64,000 bases of DNA from Capra hircus (Eukaryota > Chordata > Mammalia > Artiodactyla > Bovidae), in contig NC_030814.1 of the NCBI RefSeq assembly GCF_001704415.2, forward strand, positions 72,099,121 to 72,163,120, given 5' to 3'. The notes beneath the pieces are model-generated. The model saw only the letters and a program-made list of their open reading frames with translations, searched no databases and was not told where the DNA came from. Shown piece after piece: positions 1-11,345 of the stretch; the first letter of the stretch is position 1; the number at the start of each line of letters is the position of its first letter. The translations under genes and the position numbers were made by a program.

Positions 1-519
1 ACCAACCTAGATAGCATATTCAAAAGCAGAGACATTACTTTGCCAACTAAGGTCCGTCTAGCCAAGGCTATGGTTTTTCCTGTGGTCATGTATGGATGTG
101 AGAGTTGGACTGTGAAGAAGGCCTAGCGCCGAAGAATTGATGCTTTTGAACTGTGGTGTTGAAGAAGACTCTTGAGAGTCCCTTGGACTGCAAGGAGATC
201 CAACCAGTCCATTCTGAAGGAGATCAACCCTGGGATTTCTTTGGAAGGACTGATGCTAAAGCTGAAACTCCAGTACTCTGGCCACGTCATGCAAAGAGCT
301 GACTCATTGGAAAAGACTTTGATGGTGGGAGGGATTGGGGGCAGGAGGAGAAGGGGACGACAGAGGATGAGATGGCTGGATGGCATCACTGACTCGATGG
401 ACGTGAATCTGAGTGAACTCCGGGAGTTGGTGATGGACAAGGCGGCCTGGCGTGCTGCGATTCATGGGGTTGCAAAGAGTTGGACACGGCTGAACGACTG
501 AACTGACTGACTGACTGAA
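1..519 (+). mobile_element. BovB LINE, 3' end
   Basis: This is the 3' part of a BovB (RTE-clade) LINE entering from the left edge. It covers the C-terminal end of the reverse transcriptase frame and the 3' tail, ending in the tetranucleotide-like run (ctga)n at 500-519. A stop codon (TAG at 124-126) follows the conserved GCESWTVKKA-type stretch, so it is a dead copy. Confidence 0.9.
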
Positions 520-664
520 ACCCATTAACAGAGATAAGGAATATATTAGGTGTGCATGTTCAGAGGCAAAGACAATGAATTTTTGTTTTTCTTCCAACTT
601 TTTTATTGTGGTAAAATACACGGAACATAAAATTTCCTACTGTAACCATTAAATAATGTATTTT

Positions 665-783
665 TGTTTATTTTGGCAGCTCCGTGAGGCTTGGGGGATC
701 TTAGTTTCCCAACTAAGGATCAAACCCAGGCCCTTGGCCGTGAAACATGGAGTCCTAACCACTAGACTGCCAGAGAATTCCCC
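665..783 (-). mobile_element. tRNA-derived SINE (CHR-type), fragment
   Basis: Antisense tRNA-like head of an artiodactyl SINE. The diagnostic order is 'ggatcttagtttccc', then 'aggatcaaacccaggc', then 'gagtcctaaccactagact'. The body is short and diverged. Confidence 0.6.
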
Positions 784-837
784 TATCTTAACCTTTTAAA
801 AAAATATTTGATTATTTATTTGGCTGCATAGGGTCAT

Positions 838-1019
838 AGGGAAAGAACCTGCATACAATGCAGGAGACCTGGGTTCAATTCCCAGGTTGGGAAGATCCCC
901 TGAAGAAGGGAATAGCAACCTACTCCAGTATTCTTGCCTGGAGAATCCCGTGGACACAGGAGCCTGGCAGGCTATAGTCTAGAGGGTAGCAAAGAGTTGG
1001 ACACAACTGAGCGGTTAAC
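838..1019 (+). mobile_element. Bov-tA SINE
   Basis: A tRNA-like head ('aatgcaggagacctgggttc') is followed by the Bov-A body and the 'gacacaactgagcgg' end. The first bases of the head are diverged. Confidence 0.85.
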
Positions 1020-1022
1020 AAC

Positions 1023-1312
1023 GGAGAAGGCAATGGCACCCCACTCGAGTACTCTTGCCTGGAGAATCCCTTGGACAGAGGAGCCTGGTAGGCCGCAGTC
1101 CATGAGGTTGCTAGGAGTCAGACACGACTGAGAGACTTCACTTTCACTTTTCACTTTCATGCATTGGAGAAGGAAATGGCAACCTACTCCAGTGTTCTTG
1201 CCTGGAGAATCCCAGGGACGGTGGGGCCTGGTGGGCTGCCATCTATGGGGTTGCACAGAGTTGGACATGACTGGAGCGACTTAGCAGCAACAGCAGCAGC
1301 AGCAGCAGCAGC
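1023..1312 (+). mobile_element. Bov-A2 SINE (dimer)
   Basis: Two Bov-A units in tandem joined by 'cactttcacttttcactttc'. It starts with ggagaagg and ends in a (CAG)n tail at about 1286-1312. It directly follows the preceding Bov-tA. Confidence 0.9.
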
Positions 1313-1439
1313 TTGAGGAGAAGAGCTTCTTTATATCTGAAAATGAAGATTAGAAGCCAGTAATGTATCAGACAAAAACTCATGAAAATTTTAATCATAT
1401 GTAGCAGTTTATTTAATCCCTTGTAATTAATCTTCATTC

Positions 1440-1870
1440 TATTGTCCTTGCCTGATGATTGAGGTTGATCATAACAGTGATAGTTTTAAGGAGTTTGTGA
1501 AGTTTTTGTTAAGGCTTGTATGATTGTCCCGTGAAGTGGGTGCCTTGATCACTGGAGATGGTAGAGTGTATACTCTGAGTGAAAGATGCACTTTTAACTT
1601 TTTTTTCTTTTGTGAAGGCATTAACCTTGCAGCCAGGAAAGGCTTTAACCCATCAAATAAAAAATGAAGTTTGTCTGGGAGCCAGAAAGCCAAGTGGCTG
1701 TCTTGGATTTCCCAGAGCCCTGACTGTTTTATTACAGCTATTGTTTACCCATTTTAAATTCCCTGATTTACGAGTAGGCTGTTGCCATGTTACAAGGACA
1801 TCAAGATGGTAAAAGTCTGACAATGAGGGGTTAATTTTTTGTAGAAGCAGAATGAAATTTATCTTCATAG
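1440..1870 (-). mobile_element. Endogenous retrovirus remnant, integrase-like
   Basis: Read on the minus strand, this stretch shows an integrase-like core: a short SDQGTHF motif near 1540-1560, and a PQSSGK motif about 35 codons later near 1450-1465. This order is characteristic of retroviral pol integrase core domains. Stops and frameshifts interrupt it throughout. No LTRs could be tied to it. It could belong to a class I or class III endogenous retrovirus; I cannot choose between them by eye. Confidence 0.5.
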
Positions 1871-2099
1871 ATCATTATGAAATAATATTTATTCATTTTT
1901 ATCAAAGTAACAAAAGACTTTAAAAACAAATATAAGTCTTTCAAAGGCAAAGAAATTCACACAGTCTGTTATCAAAAGTCACATTCATTCCAAAAAAACT
2001 GTGTTCTCTTAATAAAAAGAGAAAACCAAATAAATTCCAGTTTTGTACCAGCTTATAGTCACTGTGAAACAATAGTTATTCACTTAGCCAAAGTGACAA
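1871..2099. other. Unassigned AT-rich sequence
   Basis: No reading frame or recognisable repeat. It may be a continuation of the retroviral remnant on its left. Confidence 0.3.
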
Positions 2100-3203
2100 T
2101 CAGTTCAGTTCAGTTCAGTTCAGTTGCTCAGTCATGTCTGACTCTTTGCAACTCCATGAACTGCAGCATGCCAGGCCTCCCTGTCCATCACTAACTCCCG
2201 GAGTCCACCCATGTCCATTGTGTCGGTGATGCCATCCAACCATCTCATCTTCTGTCATCCCCTTTTCCTCCTACCTTCAATCTTTCCCAGCATCAGGGTC
2301 TTTTCAAATGAGTCAGGTGGCCAAAGTATTGGAGTTTCAGCTTCAACATCAGTCCTTCTGATGAACACCCAGAACTGATCTCCTTTAGGATGGACTGGTT
2401 GGATCTCCTTGCAGTCCAAGGGACTCTCATGAGTCTTCTCCAACACCACAGTTCAAAAGCATCAATTCTTAGGTGCTCAGCTTTCTTCACAGTCTAACTC
2501 TCACATCCATACATGGCCACTGGAAAAACCATAGCCTTGACTAGATGGAACTTTGTTGGCAAAGTAATGTCTCTGCTTTTGAATATGCTATCTAGGTTGG
2601 TCATAACTTTCCTTCCAAGGAGTAAGCGTCTTTTAATTTCATGGCTGCAGTCACCATCTGCAGTGATTTTGGAGCCCCCCAAAATAAAGTCTGACAGTTT
2701 TCACCATTTCCCCATCTATTTGCCACGAAGTGATGGGACCAGATGCCATGATCTTAGTTTTCTGAATGTTGATCTTTAAGCCAACTTTTTCACTCTCCTC
2801 TTTCACTTTCATCAAGAGGCTCTTTAGTTCTTCTTCACTTTCTGCCATAAGGGTGGTGTCATCTGCATATCTGCTGCTGCTGCTAATCTGAGGTTATCAG
2901 TATTTCTCCCTGCAATTTTGATTCCAGTTTGTGCTTCTTTCAGCCCAGCGTTTCTCATGATGTATTCTGCATATAAGTTAAATAAGCAGGGTGACAATAT
3001 ACAGCCTTGACGTACTCCTTTTCCTATTTGGAACCAGTCTGTTGTTCCATGTCCAGTTCTAACTGTTGCTTCCTGACCTGCATACAGGTTTCTCAAGAGG
3101 CAGGTCAGGTGGTCTGGTATTCCCATCTCTTTCAGAATTTTCCACAGTTTCTTGTGATCCACACAGTCAAAGGCTTTGGCATAGTCAATAAAGCAGAAAT
3201 AAA
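2100..3203 (-). mobile_element. BovB LINE, 5'-truncated
   Basis: Antisense BovB running from the (TCAGT)n 3' end at 2102-2126 up into the reverse transcriptase. The conserved GTTDWFQIGKGV and RQGCILSPCLFNLYAEY stretches are readable near 2950-3060. The frame is broken and a small CTG/CAG run has expanded at 2870-2884, next to the position where the YADD catalytic box should be. That box is not intact here. Confidence 0.92.
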
Positions 3204-4072
3204 AGATTTCAAAGGCAGTTCAACATCTCAAGAAAACTTGTACTATCCACAAAACTCTTTTTTCAGGGTCCACTTTCCATAAACCTTTTTTTTCACTTTC
3301 TGTATTTATCACTTTATTTGTCGATTCAGAGAACAGCCACCTGTAAGTCAGACTTACTTCCTTTTGCCTTAGTAAAATGCAATTCCACTCCTTATACCTT
3401 TTTAATAAAAGCACGTCTTACTTTCCTTAAGCAACCATGAACTGTCCTTTATTTCAGTACTCTATAGATCAGTAAACATAAATCACCTAAAGCTCTTATC
3501 TCATTTGCATTTTCTTTCCTCAAAAGTTTTTTCATATCAAGACTTTCCTTGTTGAGAAATTTGCAATAGATATAATAAGATCTTATTTAGTTTATATTAA
3601 ATCTAGGCATAATAAAAGTATTATACTTATTGTTGATGATTCTTAGATATGTCCATATTAATTAGATTAACAAACAAACATTAATATTGATACCAGGTAT
3701 TAATTTAATATTGAATATTTCCCAGTTCATGTGAACCTGAAATTCATTCAGGTTAATTTATCTTGTATTTAGAATTATTTGTTTCGTAAGCACTTACTTT
3801 TCTTTAAGCCAATTAAATTCTAGCTTATTTACAAATTAATTGTAGCAATATCATCAAAAGACAAAGACACACACTAAGACCTACATATCCAGACAGACAG
3901 GAATCTCATGTTTGAGATTTTAAATGTCCCTTTGCCTTTTTTTTTTCCCCTTGGCTTTAAGTTCTGCTAATTTGCCCAAGTCTGAAGTCTCAAGTAGCGT
4001 GAGCTGTGTATTTCAAGGACATGATAAGAATTGACTTCAGGCTTTTTCCTAGGTGACTTTCTGTTTTTTCAA
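3204..4072. other. Unassigned AT-rich intergenic sequence
   Basis: No gene or confidently recognisable repeat. The part at 3240-3540 could be more of the retroviral remnant split by the BovB insertion, but I could not read a supporting motif. Confidence 0.3.
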
Positions 4073-4293
4073 GGTGAAGTGAAGTGAAGTGAAGTCTCTC
4101 AGTCGTGTCCGACTCTGTGTGACCCCCATGGACTGTCGCCTACCAGGCTCCTCAGTCCGTGGAATTTTCCAGGCAAGAGTACTGGAGTGGGTTGCCATCT
4201 CCTTCTCCAGGGGATCTTCCCAACCCAGGGATTGAACCCAGGTCTCCTGCACTGCAGGCAGATGCTTTACCATCTGAGCCACCAGGGAAGCCC
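4073..4293 (-). mobile_element. Bov-tA SINE
   Basis: Nearly full-length antisense copy. The tail is (gtgaa)n at 4073-4093 and the tRNA-like head ends at 'gagccaccagggaagccc'. Confidence 0.92.
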
Positions 4294-4299
4294 TTTTTC

Positions 4300-4850
4300 A
4301 AGGCAGTTTGTATTAATCCCAATCTCCTAATTTATCCCTTCTCCCCTTACTCCCTGGTGACCGTAAGTTTGTTTTCTACCTCTATAGAAAACCTCTATTT
4401 CTGTTTTATAAATAAGTTCATTTATACTCTTTTTAAAAATATTCCACATATAAGTAATATCATATGATATGTCTTTCTCTGTCTGACTTCACCTGAGGTC
4501 CACACATGCTGCTGCAGACAGCATTATTTCACTTTTTATGGCCAAGGAATATTCCATTGTATATATGTACCACATCTTTCTTATTCACTCCTCTGTTGGT
4601 GGACATTTAGGTTGCTTCCTTGTCCTGGCTATTGTAAATGGTGCTGCAATGAACATTGGGGTGCTTTATATTTTCAAATTATGGTTTTCTCTAGAATATG
4701 CCTAAGAGCAGGATTGGTGGATCATATAGTAGCTCTAATTTTAGTTTTTTAAGGAACTTTCACGCTGTCCTCCATAGTGGCTATACTAAGTCCCAGTAGT
4801 CCTGTAACTGGATGTTTCGTTCTCCTATGACTGAACATTTATTTTCAGCA
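4300..4850 (-). mobile_element. L1 LINE 3' part
   Basis: Antisense L1 ORF2 end and 3' UTR. Diagnostic stretches are 'tggtggacatttaggttgc' and 'gctattgtaaatggtgctgc'. Diverged and 5'-truncated. Confidence 0.8.
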
Positions 4851-4862
4851 TTTTAGAATCAC

Positions 4863-5008
4863 CAATGGGGGAGTTCCCTGGCAGTCCAGTGGTTAGGACT
4901 CAATGCTTCCATTGCAGGGGGCACAGGTTCAATCCCTGGTCAGGGAATTAAGATGCTGCAAGCCATGTGACACAGCCAAAAGAAAACCCCCCAAGTAAAA
5001 TAAAATCT
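4863..5008 (+). mobile_element. CHR-type tRNA SINE
   Basis: Starts 'gagttccctggcagtccagt', continues with a tRNA B-box-like 'aggttcaatccctggtcagg' and ends in an A-rich tail. Confidence 0.75.
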
Positions 5009-5692
5009 CCAATGGATAAACTTATGTATATGTATTTTTGTATGACTGAAGGTAGATGTTTCTTTAACCTGATTTATAATATCTAAAAAGATTCAGATTC
5101 AAATATTTGAGTATTTGTTAATTATAATGGTCGAAAAAATAGCTTGCTTGCAATTTCAAGCTGTTGTTCAGTTAAACTGAGATGCAAGCTTTAAAAAAGA
5201 GAAGGAAAAATCTATTTCTAAATGGAATCAAGAACACTATCTAATGGTGTGTATTCCCTATAAATATAAATATTTCTATTTTTAAATAAATAGAAATATA
5301 GATTTGAAAGAGCCCAGTGGTATAATAAATGCTGAGGTCAAAAAATGAAAAAAGAAATGAAAAGAAAAAAGAGAAGATTACATCATGGCTAACCAAGTGC
5401 TGTATGCATATACTTGAGACTCTTCTAGCATTTTCTTGGATGCTGTGCACATGTGCTTTGGTACTGTTCTCTTTTGCTATAGTTTTATAGGAGTAGATAA
5501 TTATATAGCCTTACATTTTTTTTTTAAAGAAAAGTAAAGAATTATCAGCTTCCTAATTATTGTGGTTTGAGGAGGTCAATAAATAACATTCCTGTTCTTT
5601 GGCCAAGATTGAAATGGATTGAAAGATTAGTGTGTTAACCAAGTGAGTTTGCTTATATTTCAATCCTGAATTGGATGGGCTTGCCATGTCAT
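5009..5692. other. Unassigned AT-rich intergenic sequence
   Basis: No gene seen. It contains a small AT-rich inverted repeat near 5265-5300 (arms ATATTTCTATTT / AAATAGAAATAT). Confidence 0.3.
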
Positions 5693-5917
5693 GTGTGTGC
5701 ATGTGCTAAGTTGCTTCAGTCATGTCTGACTTTTTGTGCAACCCTATGGACTGCAACCCGCCAGGCTCCCCTGTTCATGGGATTCACCAGGCAAGAATAC
5801 GGGAGTGGTTTGCCATGCCCTCCTTCAGGGGATCTTCCTGACCCAAGGATCAAACCTACATCTCTTCTCCTGCATTTGCAGGCAGATTCTTTACCACTAG
5901 TGCCACCTGGGAAGCCC
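5693..5917 (-). mobile_element. Bov-tA SINE
   Basis: Antisense copy from 'gtgctaagttgcttcagtca' to 'ccacctgggaagccc'. Confidence 0.9.
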
Positions 5918-6379
5918 TTGCCATGTTATGGGTACATCTAAACAGTCTCAGCTTTTCTTGGTGTGTATGGTAGAGGTGAGGGATGGTGTAATGTGCTGAA
6001 AAGTTATAGCAGAGACGAGCAGAAAAAATGTGCTTCATGCAGGTGGGTGGATCTGAGGGAGAGTGAGGAAAGGACTGGGAAAAGCAAGTGCGGTTCCTTC
6101 TCTGAAACCTATCAGTCATATAAGTCTGTTCTACTCTGGGAGGTGTGAGGAAAGAGGTAGAGAGGGGCCAGGCTTTTTACACTAACTGTAGTATTTTCAA
6201 GTGGAACATGAGGCGTTGTAAACAAATGATTTTCCTAATGTTAATAAATAATAACTTTAAAAGTGACATGAAGTTCTATGCATAAATGGCAAGAAAAACT
6301 TTAGAAAAAAAAATCAACACAAAGATTAGGTCACCTGATGCAGCAATCATTAAATGGTCTCTAGTGATTGCTTATAAAG
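5918..6379. other. Unassigned intergenic sequence
   Basis: No supportable gene or repeat family. Short open frames here show no recognisable domain. Confidence 0.3.
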
Positions 6380-6764
6380 AAAGCTGAGCACCGAAGAATT
6401 GATGCTTTTGAACTGTGGTGTTAGAGAAGACTCTTGAGAGTCCCTTGGACTGCTAGGAGATTCAACCAGTCCATCCTAAAGGAGATCAGTCCTGAGTGTT
6501 CATTGGAAGGACTGATGGTGAAGCTGAAACTCCAATTCTTTGGCCATCTGATGCGAAGAGCTGACTAATTTGAAAAGACCCTGATGCTGGGAAAGATTGA
6601 GGGCGGGAGAAGAAGAGGACAACAGAGGATGAGATGGTTGGATGACATCACCAACTCAATGGACATGAGTTTGGGTAGGCTCTGGGAGTTGGTGATGGAC
6701 AGGGAGGCCTGGGTTTGCAAAGATTCAGGCACGACTGAGCGACTGAACTGAACTGAACTGAGTG
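6380..6764 (+). mobile_element. BovB LINE, 3' end fragment
   Basis: Sense BovB tail from 'gctgagcaccgaagaattg' to the (actga)n end. It is 5'-truncated and multiply interrupted. Confidence 0.9.
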
Positions 6765-6969
6765 ATTGCTTTGTTTACTTTATAAATATATGGTTTATTT
6801 ATTTTTAAATTATAGAGTAGTTGTAAAAATAAAATGAGAACATTACAGATAAATTAAGGTTCTCTTTGTCTGAACACAGTTTTGGACTTCTAGCTCCCTT
6901 TCCAGAAGTATTCTCTACTTTTGGCTTATTATGTATCCACCCATCCTCCCAGGCCTATGAAAATACTTT

Positions 6970-7314
6970 AAAAAATTATTTATTTATTTATGTTATTTTT
7001 GGCTGCGCTGGGTCTTTGTTGTTTTGCTCTGGCTTTCTCTAGTTGCAGCAAGTGGGGGCTACTCTTCCTGTGGTGTGCAGTCTTCTCATAGATGTGTGGC
7101 TTCTTTCATTGCAGAGCACAGACTCCAGGTGCATGGGCTTTAGTAGTTGCAGCACGCAGGCTCAATAGTTGTGGCTCCCGGGCTCTAGAGCACAGGCTAA
7201 GTAGTTGTGGGCTTAGTTGCTCCCCGGCATGTGGGATCTTCCCTGATCAGGGATCAAAATGTGTCTGCTGCATTGGCAGGTGGATTCTTTACTGATGAGC
7301 CACCAGGGAAGCCC
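6970..7314 (-). mobile_element. CHR-type tRNA SINE, near full length
   Basis: Antisense copy from '(ttta)n ttttggctgcgctgggtc' through the repeated 'tagttgtgg' motifs to 'gccaccagggaagccc'. Confidence 0.85.
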
Positions 7315-7402
7315 ACTAGAGTCTTTTTATAACCTAATGTAGGAAATGACGTCCCAGCATTTCTCTTGTATTATATGTTTTTTGAAAGAGAGTCATTAAG
7401 TG

Positions 7403-7622
7403 TAGCCCACACTGGTGGCTCAGACGGTAAAAGTGTCTGCCTACAATGCAGGAGACCCGGGTTCGATCCCTGGGTCGGGAAGATCCCCTGGAGAAGGAGA
7501 TGGCAACCCACTGCAGTACTCTTGCCTGGAAAATCCCGTGGATGGAGGAGCCTGGTGGGCTGCAGTCCATGGGGTCGCAAAGAGTCAGACACGACTGAGC
7601 AACTTCACTTTCACTTTCACAC
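7403..7622 (+). mobile_element. Bov-tA SINE
   Basis: A well-preserved copy with a tRNA-like head containing 'gggttcgatccctgggtcgg' and the tail (ttcact)n at 7602-7620. Confidence 0.92.
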
Positions 7623-8099
7623 TCAAAGGGAAGGAGGAATTCCATAAGAATGTGATTGCCAGGAGGCAGGATGATCCGGGGCCATTTTAGAGGCTGCATG
7701 CCATAGGCTGGCTCTCTTTAGGCTTGCAAGATGGCTGTTAACAACAATTGATAAACATTTTTCTCTGAGGTAAGATGCTTCAAAAGGACATTTCTGGCCC
7801 TATGCTGAAAGCTTTTCTGATCTCCCCATTTCCCAATTCAATTCAGTCAACAAGTTTTGGGTGTTTATTTTTGGCCAGGCTCTTTACTACTTGCTAGGGT
7901 TACATGGACCATATCTTCAGAAAGTTCACAAGTCATATTGTCATGGTGTACACATACTCATCTCTGCTTGCTCCTCTTACCTTAAACCCAGCTTCAAGAC
8001 TTTTCTTTAAATACACCTGCTTTCTCCCCAGAAGGCAGGTCATAGTTTCCCAGACTCTAGTCTGCCACCCTCCTCATTGGGTGGCAAATCAATACATTT
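7623..8099. other. Unassigned intergenic sequence
   Basis: No gene or repeat recognised. Short open frames have no recognisable domain. Confidence 0.3.
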
Positions 8100-8378
8100 C
8101 TGGAGAAGGCAATGGCAACCCACTCCAGTACTCTTGCCTGGAAAATCCCATGGACGGAGGAGCCTGGTAGGCTGTAGTCCGTGGGGTTGCTAAGAGTCGG
8201 ACACGACTGAGAGACTGCACTTTCATTTTCACATTCATGCATTGGAGAAGGAAATGGCAACCCACTCCAGTGTTCTTGCCTGGAGAATCCCAGGGACGGG
8301 GGAGCCTGGTGCGCTGCCGTCTATGGGGTCACAGAGTCGGACACGACCGAAGTGACTTAGCAGCAGCAGCAGCAGCAA
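8100..8378 (+). mobile_element. Bov-A2 SINE (dimer)
   Basis: Full dimer, from ggagaagg at about 8102 to the (CAG)n tail at 8359-8378. Confidence 0.92.
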
Positions 8379-9088
8379 TACATTTCTTCTTCCTTTATCC
8401 TCAAAACTTTGTCCCCATCAATCTCATTTGGTGTGGTGACAAGGACCAAATTGTCAGTAACATATTTATTGACACATTACTATTCAACAACTCTTACGAG
8501 CTGTCAAATGTCGATATATATAGTACTCATTCATGAGTCTTAAATGTAATATTTTATTATAGAACATATCATTTTATTCATTCACATCTTATTGTACATT
8601 TCCTTTGTTTATATTTTTCACAAGGAAGAGGGCCTGAATATGAACACGTCTTCTGCACACTTGTAGACATGAAATTGCTGGGTCATAAAAAAGCAGGTTT
8701 TAAATTTCACCACAGGTGGCTTATTTTATGCTTCTTATTTTATGCTTCTACCTTGCATTCCACTTCCCAGAGTCCCTTCTCCTGAAATGGTCAGACTTTA
8801 ATAACATTTACCATCCGTAGATTGTTTTCATTATCTTATGAACAGATAATTTCGGTGTAACAAGTTACACGCAAAAACAGGGCCAGACGAGGCTTGATGT
8901 GGCAGAGAAGACTTTCAAGGTTTCACGGTAGGGTTTCACGGACTCTGTTACTACTACTCTTTGGTTCCCCTCAAAGTACTGGCAAATGATAAAGCAAACG
9001 AACAGACTGCGAGACCACTGGGATGCGCCCAGTCGACTCATGGAGATGAAATCTGCCTCCGGTTGATGGCGACCCCCCACCTCACACA
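8379..9088. other. Upstream flank of the UIMC1 promoter
   Basis: Mostly AT-rich, becoming less so from about 8870. No SINE or LINE recognised beyond a possible short L1-like piece near 8640-8700. I searched the minus strand for a divergent gene and found no exon. Confidence 0.35.
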
Positions 9089-9150
9089 GTTGGTATGTCC
9101 TGGTGGCCGGCTCCCCCCTCAGTGCGGGTTGGTTCCGTCCTTGGGCGCCC

Positions 9151-9160
9151 GCGCATGCGC
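9151..9160. promoter_or_regulatory. NRF1-type binding site
   Basis: The perfect palindrome GCGCATGCGC, the core of the NRF1 consensus. It lies about 140 bases upstream of the exon 1 donor, inside the densest CpG stretch, which fits a proximal promoter position. Binding is inferred. Confidence 0.6.
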
Positions 9161-9299
9161 CCGCCACGAGAGCGCGTCGCGACCCCGCGGTGTTTCAGGT
9201 TCGCGCGCGCTCGCCCGCCTCAGATTCCTGACGAGCTGCGGCCGCTCGCGGCCGACAGGACCGGAGCGGAGGGGCTCATCCGCGCGGCGCCGGCGGTCG
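9161..9299 (+). other. UIMC1: UIMC1 exon 1 (non-coding), 5' end approximate
   Basis: The right edge is defined by a consensus splice donor (GGTCG followed by GTGAGTA) at 9300. The left edge is a guess set just after the NRF1 site, because a transcription start cannot be read from the sequence. There is no ATG in frame with exon 2, and the UIMC1 start codon lies in exon 2, so this exon would be 5' UTR. Assignment to UIMC1 rests on strand, position and the CpG island; a transcript would settle it. Confidence 0.6.
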
Positions 9300-9989
9300 G
9301 TGAGTACCAGCCGCTTCGGCACACCTCCAGCCGCCTTCTTCCCGCCTCCTCTTCTCCCTCAGTGGGGGCGCGGCCCACTCTTCTCCCAAGCGGAGTCTCT
9401 GACTTGGGGTTAGGACCCTCTTGATGCTGAGGCGGGTCTCTTCGGACGCCAAGGTGGGCGTCTGCTGACAGGACGGCCCTTCGGGACGCCGGGGTAGGCC
9501 GTTAGGACACCGAGGATGGCCCCTCAGGATACTGGGCGCCTCGACGCCGGTTGGGGCCCTGGGGACCCCGAATGGTCTTCCTCCCTCGACTGCCGGGCCC
9601 GCTCCCCTCAAACCGAGGGTGCGGCCTTCCTTCTCCCCAGGTCCCTTTCGGCCCTTCTGGGTCTCCTGCGACCGGCTCCGGTCCCGGCTCACCTCTCGAA
9701 GGCGTCTTCCTCACGCTGAGCACCCAGGGAGGGGGCTCCGTCTATGCCGCCTCCTTTCGTGGGGCCTCACAGCCGGGACCTCTCTCGGAGTCAGGTCGAC
9801 TGGGTCCCCCAGCCCCTTTCTCCTCACGTTCCCTATCTCCTCCAGGCTACTGTTTTCTGTTGGTTAGTGGTCTAGGTTATTTTGCCCAGAAATTAAGATT
9901 TTCCTTGGGAGTCCTGATCGTCGTGTACCACTTCCCCCTGCCACAGAAGTAGTATGTTTCCGTTCTGTACGATGATAGACAGTGTTTCA

Positions 9990-10165
9990 GGCCTTTTACA
10001 CATACACATTTGTTGAACGTTCACGACAGTCTTATGCCGTAGGTACTCTTACCGTCTTTAACTTATGTGTTAGATAACTGAGGATCAAAGACACACATGG
10101 TGTAAGCGGTTGAGCTGGTTTTGAATCCAGCCAGCCTGACTCCAGTATTCTTGTATATAGTCACT
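9990..10165 (-). mobile_element. MIR SINE, old
   Basis: Antisense MIR-like order: 'actgaggatcaaagacacac', a degenerate 'ttttgaatccagcc', then 'ctgactccag'. Heavily diverged. Confidence 0.5.
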
Positions 10166-11121
10166 GAATATGAATAAGTGAAAGTCTACTGTCTTTATTT
10201 TTTCCTGTCAGAGGCAGTGCCTTTTAGTTGAAATTAGATACATTGTGCTTCAATTATCAGCATTCCCATTTTGAATTTAAGAAATTACCAGATGTTTGCT
10301 TTTGAGTTTCCTAACTTGTAAAATCATGATAAAAGTGTTCTAAAATCATGAAACCTACCACGTAGAGTTTTTGGGAGGAATAACTAGTGTCCAAGGACCC
10401 AGTAAGTAACTATTACTCATTGTGTTTGGATTCTGTTTTTACACACTTGTCTTAAACTGAGGCTGAGTATAAACTGGGAAATAGAGCATGTGTGTGTAGG
10501 CATATAGAGCATCGGGGTGTGTGTGTGTGTGTAGGTGTGCATTTACTTTTTTTAATTGGAGAAACAGTAAAGCTCATATGATCAGTTGATGAAGAGCTTG
10601 GTATCAGATTTCTTGAATGGTAGATTATTTAGAAGTAAGAATCAATCAGAGAGGACTGTTAAGGTTCCAATGCCTCCAGGCTTTCAGAGCAGTTTTGACA
10701 GGTTTGGTAGGTAGAATGTCAAGATTTAAAATTTTCTTGTCAGTGATTGTTCTTCGCATAGATCAAGATGATGGATGTGTTGAACAAAAATGACAAACAA
10801 TATCTTACAAATTGGAGATTTTCCAGGACGCTACCAACTGTAATATAACGAGTCTCATTTTTGGGTCACCTTTCCTGCCTTTGCATTCTTTTAGAGATGT
10901 TTTGTTTCTGTTATGATTGAGAAGAGAGTGTTGGTATCTAGACTCTGTTCCTTTTTTGCAGACACTTAGTGGTAATTCCTTCTGTAGACTCTATTCAAGT
11001 AGTTGAAGATAAGCCATTATTTTAGTGATTTTTTTTTTTTTCATTTTGAAAGATGGCAACTTAAATAGGAGTTGAATTATGTTAGATTGCTTGTTTAAAT
11101 TGGCTGAACAGTGACTTCTTT
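10166..11121. other. UIMC1 intron 1, unassigned part
   Basis: Low-repeat intronic DNA with a short (GT)n run near 10515-10532. No exon signal or repeat family recognised. Confidence 0.35.
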
Positions 11122-11345
11122 AGGGACTTCCCTGGTGGCTTAGCGGTAAAGAATCCGCCTGCAGTTCAGGAGCCACAGGAGACACGGGTTCAATCCCTGG
11201 GTGGGGAAGATCCCTTAGAGGAGGAAATGGCAACCCACTCCAGTATTCTTGCATGGAGAATCCCATGGATAGAAGAGTCTGGCAGGTTACAGTCCATGGG
11301 GTCCTAAAGAGTTGGACACAACTGAAGCAACTTAGCACGCATGCG
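11122..11345 (+). mobile_element. Bov-tA SINE
   Basis: From 'gggacttccctggtggctta' to 'gcaacttagcacgcatg'. The tRNA-like head has a small internal duplication near 11160-11180. Confidence 0.9.

Larger units (their letters stand above)
9089..9800. promoter_or_regulatory. UIMC1: CpG island, probable UIMC1 promoter
   Basis: This is the only CpG-rich block in the window, densest at 9120-9300, and it sits in otherwise AT-rich, repeat-dominated DNA. It has no obvious TATA box and contains an NRF1-type palindrome at 9151. A splice donor at 9300 lies within it, and the coding exons of UIMC1 lie downstream on the same strand. CpG-island promoters with a non-coding first exon are usual for housekeeping genes such as this one. 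Long open frames on both strands here are an effect of base composition. Confidence 0.8.

Noticed and set aside
5265..5300. AT-rich inverted repeat as a regulatory hairpin
   Set aside because: Twelve-base AT-only arms in AT-rich DNA are expected by chance at this scale.
1..9088. A gene divergent from the UIMC1 promoter (ZNF346 lies upstream in other mammals)
   Set aside because: No exon with zinc-finger or other coding similarity was seen on either strand. The neighbour is probably farther away than 9 kb.
9300..9305. The donor at the CpG island as evidence that a coding exon ends here
   Set aside because: No frame ending at 9299 joins exon 2 in a way that is needed, because the UIMC1 start codon is in exon 2. 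The exon is better read as non-coding.
8865..9692. Several 100-150 codon open frames on both strands across the CpG island
   Set aside because: GC-rich DNA lacks stop codons by composition. The frames have no recognisable domain, overlap each other on both strands and cross the exon 1 donor.
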